Of a stretch of DNA of 64,000 nt, positions 1 to 10,501 are shown piece after piece. The notes under the pieces are model-generated. The model searched no databases, was not told the origin of the DNA, and worked only from the letters and a program-made list of their open reading frames with translations. This stretch comes from Valencia hispanica. Lineage: Eukaryota > Chordata > Actinopteri > Cyprinodontiformes > Valenciidae. Location: positions 4,090,501 to 4,154,500 of the forward strand of contig OY747702.1 of the NCBI GenBank assembly GCA_963556495.2, given 5' to 3'. Position 1 is the first letter of the stretch, and each line of letters starts with the position of its first letter. Position numbers and translations under genes: made by a program.

Positions 1-457
1 ATTTTATGTTCTATGTTATTGCATTTTATGCCTTTAATATTGTGAGTTTGCCTGATTGCTGCAGCTAGTGGTTCAATAAAAATAGCGAACAGGGAGGGAT
101 AGGACATCCCTGCATGGTACCTCTCTGAAGATAAAACCTAGATGATGTTTGGTTATTAGTCCTGATACATGCTGTTGGTGAACTGTATAATATTTTCAAC
201 CAGTTTATAAAATAATTTTCAAAGCCAAATTTATGTAAGGTTACAAATAAGTTTTCCAGTTAACTCTAGCAAATGCTTTTTCTGCATCTAAAGATAATAT
301 ATTAGTTTTAATGTTTTTACAGTAAGAAAAATCTATTAAATCTATTAATCTACGTGAATTTGTGGATGAATGTCTCCCTTTAATAAAACCAGTTTGATCA
401 AGATGTATTATAAGAGGGGTTACTTTCTCTATCCTTTTTTCGAGGGGGCTTTGCAGA

Positions 458-826
458 TTATTTTAAGATCAACATTAATAAGGGATATGGGACGATAGCT
501 GGTGGGAAACAAAGGGTCTTTTCCTTGGTTTCCTGCAGCATTCTGTGGAATGTTGGTGCCAGAATATTCCAGAATTCTTTATAGAACTCTGCTGGAAAGC
601 CATCTGGGCCTGGAGCCTTTTTATTGGGCATGCCTTGGAGGGCCTCTTGGAGTTCAGCCGCTGTTAGTGGTGAATCCAGGGCCATCGCTTGACTTTCAGA
701 TAATTTAGGTAGTGTTATGTTATCCAAAAATTGCTCAATTTCATGATCTGATGGATTTATCTCTGGTGAGTATAAAGCTTTGTAAAATTCTTTAAATCTG
801 TTGTTTCTTCTTCCAGGATCATACAC
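458..826 (-). pseudogene. L1 ORF2 reverse transcriptase, N-terminal fragment
   Basis: The fragment has the typical run before the RT palm of L1 elements: LTAAELQEAL, PNKKAPGPDGFPAEFYK and a following helix. It is in the same orientation as the endonuclease piece at 1234-2014 and separated from it by about 400 bp of decayed coding sequence. Downstream RT blocks continue with frameshifts to the left edge of the window. Confidence 0.85.
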
Positions 827-1233
827 TGTATTCCCGGTCTGATTTTTAGTAGCAGATATAGTTGTTTATTCTTTATTAATTTTAAGCTGGTTAGCCAAAA
901 ATCTACCTGATTTATTACCCTGTTCAAAGTTTTCAATCCTAAGTCTTTGAATTAAGAACTGGGTCTGTTTATTCATAATTTGATTTAATTCTAGCCTTGC
1001 TTTACAGATTTTGCCTAGTCTCTCCTCATCTAGAGAAGCTTCTAATGAATTAATAGTTTCTTCTAATTCCTGAATACGTTTTGTTTTTCCATTTTCTTTT
1101 TATTTGATGAGAATTACATTATTTTACCTCTAATCACAGCTTTTCCTGCCTCCCAAAGAATGGATGGCGACGTACCAGGGAGGTCGTTATATTCCAAATA
1201 TGAGGCCCACTCTTTTTCAAAATATTTAATAAA

Positions 1234-2014
1234 TTATTTATCCTTAAGTAAGGATATGTAAAATCTCCAATTTTTGCTTTGAGGTGTTTCTGTTTTATTT
1301 ACTAAAGTTAGAGAAACAGGAGCATGATCGCTAATAGCTATAGGGTGTATCTCAGTGTCTGAATTGTCAGTCAACAGTGAGCTGCTGACTAACAAATAAT
1401 CCAGTCGAGAATATGAATGGTGGACATTTGAGAAGAAAGTATATTTTTTGTCATTGGGGTGAAGAGATCGCCATGCATCGCAAAGTCCATAATCACTCAT
1501 GTACTGTTTGAGTATATCTATAGATTTCCAGCTGCGCTGAGTCCCTGATCTGCTGAGCCTGTCTATTTCTTCATTTAAACCAAAGTTGAGGTCGCCCCCT
1601 AAGAAGAAGTGAGCAATCCATGTGTTCAAGGAGCACCGAGAAGAAGGAATGAAAGAATGAGGGGTCATCAACATTTGGACGATATATACTGACAATACAT
1701 AACTTTTGATTATGTATAGATAGTTTTACTATAATAAATCTACCCTCTGGATCTGTAACTGTATCTATTACGGTAAAATTTACATTTTTATTTATTAATA
1801 TTGCTACTCCCCTTTGTCTAGAGTTATAGCATGCAGAAAACACATTAGGAAACTCAGGGGATTTAAGATCATCTGCAGCTGAGGTAGATTTATGGGTTTG
1901 TTGTAATAAGACGACATCTGCCTTCAATCTTTTAAGCTGGTTAAAAATCTTAACTCTTTTCTCTCTGGTGCCAGCTCCATGAACATTCCATGAGACAAAC
2001 CTTAGAGTAGCCAT
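1234..2014 (-). pseudogene. L1 ORF2 endonuclease domain, frameshifted
   Basis: This is the target-nicking apurinic/apyrimidinic endonuclease domain of L1 ORF2. One frame opens at an ATG at 2014 and carries the N-terminal strand and the QQTHKS block; it overlaps a second frame (1234-1695) that carries GGDLNFGLN and the C-terminal SDHAPVSL block. The two frames must have been continuous, so a small indel occurred at about 1600-1650. The family is normally about 1200-1300 residues long including RT; only about 250 residues of endonuclease are present here. No function is expected. Confidence 0.85.
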
Positions 2015-2170
2015 AGTTTTGAGACAAAAGTTTTAAAGTCCATATCACCATAGAAACTGATAAACACAGGTGTATTATTAGTTTGTACTTGGGGTCGCCT
2101 GATTGAAAATCCAAAAGCCGAGATATAAGAAAGAGAGAAATAGAAGAAAGTTGTGAAGGTGTGAAGGGTG

Positions 2171-2658
2171 AGGGTGAGAGAGAAAGAAATAGTTATATTA
2201 TGAAAAAATTCTGACCTTTTTTTGACCTTAATTAGAAAGATCTGAATCTGAAAAAATAAAATCTGAAACTAAAGAAAAAAACTATTCTTAAACTTGAAAA
2301 AAAATATAATACTGAACATCTTGAATTAAAGTTTATTCAGAAAATTACAAAATAAAAATTCTATTCTATTGAAATTTCAATTTATATAGACCTTCAATAC
2401 CATTTTATTTTGAACCCAATTTTTTGTTTTTCAATGTTCACAATAAAGATGTGACTTTCGTTTTCAGCTTACATATTTTCAGTTTCAAATATTTCTTTCA
2501 ACACATTATTCAAAACATTATGCCCTTGATTTAACTCCATAGTAAAACAGTTAAAAAGAAAACACAGACAAAATTATTAATCAACAGAATGCTTATGTAA
2601 GTGCTCAAGCAGAGAAAGTATGTGACAATATATGTAATGTTTCTAAGAGTGGACTTAC
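2171..2658. other. AT-rich intronic sequence without recognisable features
   Basis: About 490 bp of AT-rich DNA lies between the L1 and the coiled-coil exon. I see no coding frame, repeat ends or RNA gene. It is best read as intron of the gene whose exons are at 2659-2810 and 3956-3974. Confidence 0.5.
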
Positions 2659-2810
2659 ATGCTGCCAATTGCCTTGCTCCGTTAGATAGTCCCTTTCTTT
2701 GGTGAGCTCATCAATCTTATCCTTTTGCCACTCTAGCCTCATCTTACAGATCTCCAACTGTTGGGAGTTTCTTCTGTCTGCCAGCTGTGCAGTTGGGTCA
2801 ACAGTCACAC
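2659..2810 (-). CDS. Exon 2 of a coiled-coil protein gene (CCDC106-like)
   Basis: This 152-nt minus-strand exon is bounded by a polypyrimidine-AG acceptor (ctctag, cut at 2811) and a consensus donor GTAAGT (2653-2658). It encodes about 50 residues rich in charge: LADRRNSQQLEICKMRLEWQ then KDKIDELTKERDYLTEQ. The heptad spacing of hydrophobic residues predicts a coiled coil. The wording resembles the N-terminal helix of coiled-coil domain-containing protein 106 and its expanded fish relatives; that assignment is from memory. It joins in phase to the ATG exon at 3956-3974. Later exons would lie beyond the left edge. An unnamed fish-specific paralogue, or one spread by transposons, is possible. 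Confidence 0.6.
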
Positions 2811-3029
2811 CTAGAGAAAATTAAAAACAAAATGAGACTTGGCTATAAATAAAACAAATAAATTCACAAATACTAATGTACAGTTAGTAAATTTTAAATA
2901 ACAGTAATATCATTGCAGTGATTAATTAATAGCCTACAATGGTAACATTACAAACTATATTTAGTTATGCATTTAGAAACTGGCCTATTTGACTATAATT
3001 ATATATTAACTATTACAAACTATATTTAG

Positions 3030-3563
3030 GCCAGGTGCACATGTAGCCGGGGCTTTTTAAAAACGAATATCCTCATCACCTCATTTAAAAGAAATTTCCA
3101 TCCACACCTAACCGCATAAGTGTGTTGTTAAGCACATTCATAGACATGCCAAACCTGTAGGGGGCAGTAGTTCCCCCAAATCCTATCCACTCAGAGTAAC
3201 ATTCTATGTTCTAACTTCTAAATAGAGCACTAATTGAGCTTGTAAAAACAAGCAAGCAAAAAGCGCTTGGACAATCGATGATGCCAACACATCTCTGAGG
3301 GCATAGATGCTGTTTCTGAGTGTAAACACAAGTCGCACAAGTGATGTCGGAGGATTTTTGTCGCGGAAAGTGACGTTGCGGAACTGAAAACTCAGGTTAT
3401 TTCTGTCCACACGCAAACGCTTAAAATGGAGAAAACGCAAATCTCCACTTTGGCCGGAGTTTTTAGAAAAAATCGTTTTGTGATAAAAACGGGGTTTTCG
3501 TATAAATGAGAGGCCAAACCGCAGGAAAATATCTGCGTCTTTCCTTCATGTAAATGGGGCCTT
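3030..3563. mobile_element. Short non-autonomous DNA element in the coiled-coil gene intron
   Basis: The block starts GGCCAGGTGCACATG and ends with CATGTAAATGGGGCC, whose complement GGCCCCATTTACATG is an imperfect terminal inverted repeat. TTAG occurs on both sides. It has no coding frame of its own. A roughly 60-bp flank (about 2947-3012) is repeated around it (tattacaaactatatttag plus the following 45 bp recur at 3012 and 3563), so a small local tandem duplication accompanied or preceded the insertion. Superfamily not assigned. Confidence 0.5.
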
Positions 3564-3955
3564 AGTTATGTATTTAGAAACTGGCCTATTTGACTATAAT
3601 TATATATTAACGTCTTTCAAACATAGTGCATTAGATTGCATAATGAGCATTTATTGTGAATTTATATTCCATAGACATGCAGCAAAGTAGCTAGAGAAGG
3701 ACTGACAAACTAAATTGCAGAGAGCACAATATTAGTTATAGCCCTGAGTAACACCAAAGGCGATAATCCGTATTTAATCATTGAGCCAAGCCACAAAAAA
3801 ATAAAAAGAACTGCAGTGTTTTTGCCAATATCCAAAACTTAAATTTAGCTAAAAGCTAAGCTAAGCTGATCGCCAATTATCAGCTCGCAAAAAGCCCCGT
3901 GATGGTGGGTGTTAGTAACGAAATAAGCCAATACAATAAAGTAAAAAATACTCAC

Positions 3956-3974
3956 TGGTAACACGAACATCCAT
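3956..3974 (-). CDS. Exon 1 (start codon) of the same coiled-coil gene
   Basis: A short first coding exon on the minus strand starts at the ATG at 3974 and encodes MDVRVT plus one base. It ends at a GTGAGT donor (3950-3955). Splicing to the acceptor at 2811 keeps the frame, giving a serine codon across the junction. Sequence upstream (3975-4100) is locally richer in CG dinucleotides and would hold the 5' UTR and promoter. The exon is too short to prove alone; the support is the matching phase and two good splice sites. Confidence 0.5.
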
Positions 3975-4666
3975 CTTGTCTACGTCGTTATTTCCCCTTT
4001 TTGCCCGGGTTCGCCTGCCGGTAGATCAGTCTGGACTTCTCATGTTCACAGAGCTAGAGGAAGCCATTACTCCTGCTTGATTATGACCTACAGGCGAGAG
4101 GGCACAGCTTCTCTTATTGGTCATGTAGGGACCAGGAAGCAGCAAAAGCACGGCTTCCTCTATTGGCTTATGTAACAATGGACTAATTTTGCTGTATTTT
4201 GGCTAAAAATGGGAAATCTCATGTGACTGAAAAAAATAATTATCAAGGAAAATTCTAAAAGAGGCCCACTGAAGCTTATAAAATATCAGAGGAAAAAGCT
4301 ACTTGAAAGAAATATAAAATGCAAAGTTTGCCACCGGAAAATGAAACTGAAGAAAAGGGTAAACAACGGAGACCAATTTGCTTGGTAAGATATCTATTTT
4401 AATTTTCATTGGACATTTTTAGACTCGACTGCATACAAAGTGGCACACTTACTGTAAAATTCATTATTGTTATTTGGTTTCACACCACAATTCTCCTTAA
4501 AACAGAGCTAACATGGAACCTCCATAACATGTTCCATCCCTGCTGAACCTGACCTTGCCCTGCTCTCATGTTAGTGCGTGTCCTCCTCTGTCTATGCGGA
4601 GGTGCGTGGAGCACCCTGGAGCAGGGGCATAAAAGCAGCATTAACGGGGCACTAAGCCCTGTGTGT
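3975..4666. other. Upstream region of the coiled-coil gene; no other feature seen
   Basis: The first 150 bp would contain the 5' UTR and promoter of the minus-strand coiled-coil gene. The rest is ordinary AT-rich sequence. Short open frames at 4480-4806 run across the LTR boundary on both strands and have no family resemblance, so I do not treat them as genes. Confidence 0.4.
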
Positions 4667-5454
4667 GGTCTGTTATCGAAGTTCTTTAATAAAAGAGATG
4701 AGAGAGATTCCTTCAGATACTCTGAGGTTTTAATACAGACTTGGTTGATCAAACAAGGAGGTACAGCGTTAACAGAGAAAATATGCAATACTGACCTGCC
4801 TTCCAAAACAAGACACAGGATTATATAGGTTCAGTAATCATGAGTCTATCACCTATGATATTACAAACAAACTTTTCTCCGTCGGTAAGCATTTGACTCA
4901 TTATCAAATCAAATCAAACTTTATTTATAAAGCGCTTTTCATACAAGAAGTTGCATCACAAAGTGCTTTAGAGATTAAAATGACCCCTCATAAAACCACC
5001 TTCCCTTCCCTCCCCCACAGATTTAAAAGCATGGTCACAGTTATACCGCCCTACCCCCAACCCATCTCCCATGCACACACACAGTTAAAAGAAAAAGTAA
5101 AAAAGGACATTGGGCCGAGTGTAGATGAACCATGCAAGGAAACGCCATCAGAGGAGCCATCTGCCCCGGCAGCGGTAGACTAACAGCAGCAGCCGAGGCA
5201 CCGACACAGGGCACCCAGTGGAGGCAAGGCCAAGACCCCCACCTCCACCCAAGCTCCACCTGGAGAGCACCCAGACAGCCGACCGCTCCCGGGGCAGAGG
5301 GCTCCCACAGAGGAAACACTGGAACGGGGATTAAGATAAATTAAAGTATAAAAATAAACAGTAAATTAATGTGCTAAGATTAAATAGTAAAACTGATAAA
5401 AATATAATCATATAAAACATGCAGAGCAATTAAACAAACAGTAATAAATAATAA

Positions 5455-8283
5455 TCAGTTAAAAGCCAAGCTAAAAAGGTGAGTCTTGAGCCTGCTCTTA
5501 AAAAAGTTCTCTGCAGCCCTGAGGTCCTCTGGCAGCCTGTTCCATAGGTGAGGGCCATAAAACTCGAAAGACGCTTCGCCATGCGTGTGTGTCCTGACTT
5601 TTGGGGTGACAAGGAGACGACTGCCAGAGGAGCGCAGAGACCGCGAAGGTTTATATGGTAAAAGCAGTTCAGAGAGATAAGAAGGCCCAAGACCATTAAG
5701 ACACTTAAAAACCATTAAAAGAACCTTAAAGTTGATCCTGAAATGTACGGGGAGCCAAAGCAATGTTTTTAATGTCTCCCGCCTCCTGGTCTTCGTCAGG
5801 ACACGTGCTGCTGAATTTTGTAGTAGTTGTAAACCTGATATACTCTTTTTGGGAAGACCAGAAAGCGGGGCATTACAGTAATCAATTCTACTGGAGATAA
5901 AAGCATCCATCAGTGTCTCCGTATTGGCCTGAGAGAGAATGGGGCGGACTCTGGCAATGTTCTTTAGTTGATAAAAACCTATTTTAGTAATATTTTTTAT
6001 GTGAGGAATAAAAGTCAGCTCAGAGTCAAAAATCAAGCCCAGGTTCTTCACTTGTAAAGAGGGATTAAAAGACAGTGATTGTAGTTTTGGTAAAAGTTTC
6101 TCCCTCTGAGCCTCAGGACCGATGACTAAAACTTCAGTTTTGTCCTGGTTGAGCTGGAGAAAGTTTTCTGCCATCCAGGATTTTATGTCTAAAATGCAGT
6201 TAAAAAGTGCATCCATTGGCCGTATGTCATCGGGAGACATGGAGATGTACAGCTGTGTATCATCAGCATAACTGTGAAAGTTGACTACATGTCTTCTGAT
6301 GACACTCCCAAGAGGGAGCATATACAGGTTAAAAAGCACTGGGCCTAAAATCGAACCCTGGGGCACACCACATGTAATCCTATGGACCCTAGAGGAGCAG
6401 GTATCTAAAGTTATCATAAAAGTCCTGTCTGTGAGATAGGATGTGAACCATTTGTGAACAGCACCAGAGAGGCCAATCTGTTTGAAACGGGTTAAAAGAA
6501 TAGTGTGGTCTACTGTATCGAAGGCAGCGCTTAGATCCAGTAGAACCAACACTGTCACCCTCTGTGCATCATAGTTTAATCTAAAATCATTTAAAATCTT
6601 TAGAAGGGCCTTCTCTGTGCTGTGGTTCACCCTAAAACCAGACTGAAATTTCTCCAGGACATTGTGCTCACTAATAAAGTCATTAAGTTCAATTAAAACA
6701 ATTTTTTCAAAAATTTTGCTTAAAAAAGGTAAGTTAGATACTGGTCTAAAATTGTTCAAATCATTAAAATCTAAATTGCTCTTCTTCAACAGGGGCCTCA
6801 CTACCGCCCCTTTAAAGGCGGCAGGAAAGACCCCCGTCTGAAGGGAGCAAAAAATCATGGTTAAAATCTCATCTCTAAAAGATCCATAAAATTGCTTAAA
6901 AAAGGAAGTGGGAATCGGGTCCAAAACACATGTGGTGGGCCTCACTGGTGAGAAAACTTTATCAAGAGTCCCAGCTTCTACCAGGACAAAACTGTCCAGT
7001 GTTTCCTCTGGTAAAGACACACACTCAGATTTGTCTAAAACCATGTTACTCTGAGAAGATAAAATCTTACATCTGATGGTGTCTACCTTCCCTCTGAAGT
7101 GGTCTGCGAACTCCTCACAAAGAGTGTTTGAGGGGGTTTTGGGAAATGCAGTAGTAGCTCTGTTAAAAAGTTTATCAATGGTGGAAAAAAGGATTTTGGA
7201 ATTATTTTTATGTTCCGAGATGATTTTGGAGAAGTATGAATTTCTTGAATTTCTTACTGCATTGTTGTATAATTTGAGAACATCTGTGTATATTTGATGG
7301 TTTATTGTGGTTTTACTTTTCCTCCATTTTCTCTCTGCCGCCCTACAATTTCTGTTCATTTTTCTGAGGTTTTCATTTTTCCACGGCGTTGCAGCTTTAG
7401 ATTTTAAACTTTTAACTTGTAGTGGAGCAAGCCGGTCAAGAGTGGACTGAAGCCTTCTGTTAAAGTCCTTGACAATAAAATCACAGGGGGCAAGTAAAAC
7501 AATAGGAGGATTCTTTTTAAAAATTTCCAGAAAACCTGCAGCCACTTCAGGGGTTAGATGGCGCTTCCTGACAGTTCTCACAGAGGTCTCCTGCTGAATA
7601 AAATTTAAAAAAAACACACAGTAGTGGTCAGAGACAGCCAAGTCAACAACAGAGGACACACGGGTGGACAGGCCATGCGTGATGACCAAGTCCAGGGTGT
7701 GTCCTTTGTTGTGAGTCGGCTGCATGACATGTTGACTAAAATCCATATAAGTCAGGATGTTTAAAAAATCTGTTGATAAAGGATCTAAAAGGTTATCTAT
7801 ATGTAGATTAAAATCACCAGCTAAAATGATCCTTTCAAAGGAGTTGTGCAAAATTGATAAAAACTCTGAAAATTCTTGAATAAAAAGTGCACTCTTTTTA
7901 GGAGGCCTATAAATTGTGACACATAAAATCTGAGGAGTGCTAAAAACATTAGCATTATATTCAAAAGTAAAATAGTTATCAAATAAAACAGGTTTGGCGG
8001 AAAGTGTTGATGAATTTAAAAAAGCAGTTCTGCCTCCCCTTTTGCTGCTCCACTTAGAAAAAGTGAAGTTAAAATTAGGTGGGGAGGCCTGTGTAAGAAC
8101 AACAGGGGCATCTGCACTCAGGCAAGTTTCTGTTAAAAATAAACAATGAAGATTATGGTCTAAAATCAGATCATTTATCATAAAAGTTTTGTTCAGCAGA
8201 GAGCGAACATTAAAAAGTGCCATATTAATAGTGATTGGAGATGGAGGGACTGTATGATTTACTGAAAGCGGGGCTTTTGGCAA
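5455..8283 (-). CDS. L2-type LINE ORF2: endonuclease plus reverse transcriptase, 942 aa
   Basis: This is an uninterrupted 942-residue ORF. The apurinic endonuclease is at about residues 20-230: NVRSLLNK at 25-32, TET at 51-53 (metal-binding glutamate), AGDFN at 155-159 and the SDH catalytic pair at 218-220. A linker follows to about 440. The RT begins with NNFRPVSNLPFLSKIFEK (510-527) and has LLDLSAAFDTVDH (581-593), GVPQGSILGP (639-648) and catalytic YADD (672-675). The C-terminal block typical of L2/CR1 elements follows (DYCNAPLSGLPKKS, LHFRINFK-type motif, LWNRLPEDLRAAE near the end). The protein would nick DNA and carry out target-primed reverse transcription. The full length and absence of stops suggest a young copy, though ORF1 is broken. 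The ATG at 8283 is the first in frame after a stop. Confidence 0.9.
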   Translation of the reverse strand: MPKAPLSVNHTVPPSPITINMALFNVRSLLNKTFMINDLILDHNLHCLFLTETCLSADAPVVLTQASPPNFNFTFSKWSSKRGGRTAFLNSSTLSAKPVLFDNYFTFEYNANVFSTPQILCVTIYRPPKKSALFIQEFSEFLSILHNSFERIILAGDFNLHIDNLLDPLSTDFLNILTYMDFSQHVMQPTHNKGHTLDLVITHGLSTRVSSVVDLAVSDHYCVFFLNFIQQETSVRTVRKRHLTPEVAAGFLEIFKKNPPIVLLAPCDFIVKDFNRRLQSTLDRLAPLQVKSLKSKAATPWKNENLRKMNRNCRAAERKWRKSKTTINHQIYTDVLKLYNNAVRNSRNSYFSKIISEHKNNSKILFSTIDKLFNRATTAFPKTPSNTLCEEFADHFRGKVDTIRCKILSSQSNMVLDKSECVSLPEETLDSFVLVEAGTLDKVFSPVRPTTCVLDPIPTSFFKQFYGSFRDEILTMIFCSLQTGVFPAAFKGAVVRPLLKKSNLDFNDLNNFRPVSNLPFLSKIFEKIVLIELNDFISEHNVLEKFQSGFRVNHSTEKALLKILNDFRLNYDAQRVTVLVLLDLSAAFDTVDHTILLTRFKQIGLSGAVHKWFTSYLTDRTFMITLDTCSSRVHRITCGVPQGSILGPVLFNLYMLPLGSVIRRHVVNFHSYADDTQLYISMSPDDIRPMDALFNCILDIKSWMAENFLQLNQDKTEVLVIGPEAQREKLLPKLQSLSFNPSLQVKNLGLIFDSELTFIPHIKNITKIGFYQLKNIARVRPILSQANTETLMDAFISSRIDYCNAPLSGLPKKSISGLQLLQNSAARVLTKTRRRETLKTLLWLPVHFRINFKVLLMVFKCLNGLGPSYLSELLLPYKPSRSLRSSGSRLLVTPKVRTHTHGEASFEFYGPHLWNRLPEDLRAAENFFKSRLKTHLFSLAFN

Positions 8284-8539
8284 CTTTTTGAGATTATTTG
8301 GATTGCGTTTGTTCGGTTTATGATTTTTAGTCCGCTCTCTGCTGATAACAGGTATGAATGAGGTAGAACAAGGTCCAAATCCAGTATGTGAGTTACTGTT
8401 AAAATCAGGGGTGAGTTCGTAGGAGCAGGGACTATTTGCACATCAGGATGTGGCGGATGAATCAGAGAGGGCAGAGGCAGCTGTGGCCAGTGTAGTTGAC
8501 AGGGGGGGCGTGGACATGCCAGGCTCAATGTCAGTGTAT

Positions 8540-9230
8540 GAGTGCCTTGTCTGTTTAGATGGAGCCCATCTGGTCCAAACAGGTGCTTCCTGCCCCAAAA
8601 AATGTTAAAATTGTCTATAAAACCAATACTGTGAACGGCGGTGATGGAGGAGAGCCAAGTATTAAGGGATAAAAGTCTGCTAAAACGGCCAATTCCTCAT
8701 GATAGTGGGAGTGGGGCCAGAAATAAAAACAGAGACATGTGTTTTCTAGAAGATTAAAAAGGTGAATTTAAAAAAAAGAAAAAAAAAGGTGAATAAAATC
8801 ACGCTTTAAGGAGCTCAGTCTGCTGTTTATAAATGTCATTGGTGCCAGCATGAATCACAACTTTACTCACAGATTTGTGATTATCAATGAGCTGCAGGAT
8901 CTGTTCGGTAATGTCCGTGACAGTGGCTCCAGGGAAACACAGTGTAAGGGCTGCTCTCATCCTCACGTTTTTGATGATAGAGTCCCCGATGATAAGTGTG
9001 GCGGGTCTGCAGGCAGATGTTTGCGCTGGGCAGAGGATCGTTCACCATCCAGGACTTGCTGAATGCCATGTGTAGAAGGTTCCCCAGGACTGCAGCGATG
9101 TTTAATCGGCGCCGAGGGCTCGTTCCGTGGGTTCGGGGTGAAGTGGAGCACTCCTCGGCGAGTTCTGGCTGCAGCCCGGGGTTTGGCGCGATGTGGGGGG
9201 CTGCGGGAGGGATTTGGCAGCGCTCCCACA
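8540..9230 (-). pseudogene. L2-type LINE ORF1 remnant with SGNH/GDSL esterase core
   Basis: Minus-strand translation shows three blocks of an SGNH hydrolase: TLIIGDSIIKNVRMR (block I, catalytic Ser in GDS, about 8960-9005), VVIHAGTND (block III, about 8855-8880) and FGPDGLHLN (block V Asp/His, about 8545-8575). Such a domain is known in ORF1 of CR1 and L2 LINEs. The blocks lie in different frames: one shift just after PPHLSSG at about 9000 and a stop/frameshift near 8815, so the protein is broken. Upstream, 9010-9230 encodes a proline- and arginine-rich stretch in another frame. ORF1 proteins bind the LINE RNA; the esterase role is not settled. Confidence 0.72.
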
Positions 9231-9704
9231 GAGCTACGGTGACCAGGGGCTGTCAGAGGAGGGAAATCCGCATCCAGGGCGCTGAAACGGTTTGATAGAG
9301 GCTAAGTTTTACGCAGCCATCACACCCAGGACTGCAGGTGAGTGGAGGCATGGTGGGGGAGAAGTAATCCGCGCTTCCCACCGATTAAAACGATCCGGTA
9401 AAAAACGTCCTGGTTATTAATAAGTCAGTTGTGTTTAAAAATCCGTTAAAACCAGTCTTTAAAAGGTTTAAAACCAGTTAAAAACCGTGCTTGATAGGGA
9501 GCCGGTCTTGATGGGCTGACTGACGCTGACGCATGCGCACCATGTGTAGAAGAATTGATATAGAAGCATAATCAATGTATACTCAACAAAAATATAAACG
9601 CGACACCTTTGTTTCTGCTCCCATTTTTCATGAGATGGACTTAAAGATCTAAAATTCATTCTAGATACACAATATTACCATTTCTCTCAAACATTGTTCA
9701 CAAA

Positions 9705-10397
9705 ATGCCAAATGCCAGCAAAATGCCACAGATGCCACAAGCATTGAGGGAGCGTGCAATTGGCATGCTGACAGCAGGAATGTCAACCAGATCTGTTGCT
9801 CGTGCATTGAATGTTCATTTCTCCACCATAAGCCGTCTCCAAAGGCGTTTCAGAGAATATGGCAGTACATCCAACCGGCCTCACAACCGCAGACCACGTG
9901 TAACCACACCAGCCCAGGACCTCCACATCCAGCAGGTTTACCTCCAAGATCGTCTGAGACCAGCCACTCAGACAGCTGCTGAAACAATTGGTTTGCATAA
10001 CCAAACAATTTCTGCACAAACTGTCAGAAACCGTCTCAGGGAAGCTCAACTGCATGCTCGTCGTCCTCATCGGGGTCTTGACCTGACTCCAGCTCGTCGC
10101 CGTAACAGACTTGAGTGGGCAAATGCTCACATTCGATGGCGTCTGGGACGTTGGAGAGGTGTTCTCTTCACGGATGAATCCCGGTTTACATTGTTCAGGG
10201 CAGATGGCAGACAGCGTGTGTGGCGTTGTGTGGGTGAGCGCTTTCCGGATGTCAATGTTGTGGATCGAGTGGCCCATGGTGGTGGTGGGGTTATGGTATG
10301 GGCAGGCATCTGTTATGGACGAAGAACACAGGTGCATTTTATTGATGGCATTTTGAATGCACAGAGATACCGTGATGAGATCAAGATGCTGATCTGA
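9705..10397 (+). pseudogene. Truncated Tc1 transposase (230 aa), left arm of the pair
   Basis: It is nearly identical to the first 226 residues of the minus-strand copy at 10502-11530: helix-turn-helix, FTDESRF and GGGGVMVWAGICYGRRTQ are all present. After RYRDEI the frame runs into the 3' terminal repeat of the other copy and stops within four codons, so the second Asp and the Glu are missing and the protein cannot be catalytic. Its 5' leader is shortened by roughly 130 bp compared with the other arm (the terminal repeat joins the coding start at about 9698). Confidence 0.88.
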
Positions 10398-10501
10398 CAT
10401 CATGATTAGTGCACAGGTGTACCTTATACTGCCCACAATAAAAGGCCACCCTGGAATGTGCAGTTTTTTGCTTTATTGGGGGTCTGGGGATTCAGAACCG
10501 G

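Larger units (their letters stand above)
1..2170 (-). mobile_element. L1-type LINE, 5' half of ORF2, continuing off the left edge
   Basis: This is a minus-strand non-LTR retrotransposon. It starts with an apurinic endonuclease domain (N-terminal motif near 2014, FVSWNVHGAG) and runs through the endonuclease end (SDHAP near 1320) into the reverse-transcriptase fingers (KKAPGPDGFPAEFYK near 620-660). The RT block QGCP followed by LFAIFIEPLAA lies at about 60-120 and is split by a frameshift. The reading frame is broken at about 1570-1695 between two endonuclease pieces, at 830-1230, and at about 90, so no intact ORF2 exists. The sequence between about 2015 and 2170 has no clear coding capacity and may be inter-ORF or 5' sequence. 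It lies in the same orientation as, and probably inside an intron of, the coiled-coil gene at 2659-3974. L1 assignment is from domain order and motif wording. Confidence 0.88.
4904..9542 (-). mobile_element. Full-length L2-clade LINE, minus strand
   Basis: About 4.64 kb inserted in the family A LTR between ...gactcatta (4903) and tgtagaag (about 9543). The 3' end on the minus strand is ...ttataaataaagtttgatttgatttga, an AATAAA plus a short (TTTGA) repeat, as expected for L2/CR1-type elements that prime by tail recognition and have no poly(A). The element has a 3' UTR (4904-5454, GC-rich at 5100-5300), an intact ORF2 (5455-8283), a decayed ORF1 with an SGNH-hydrolase core (about 8540-9230) and a 5' UTR to about 9542. 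No clear target duplication is visible, which is common for this clade. Confidence 0.85.

Noticed and set aside
4480..4828. Opposed frames of 108 and 86 codons
   Set aside because: Both straddle the solo LTR boundary and have no domain or splice support.
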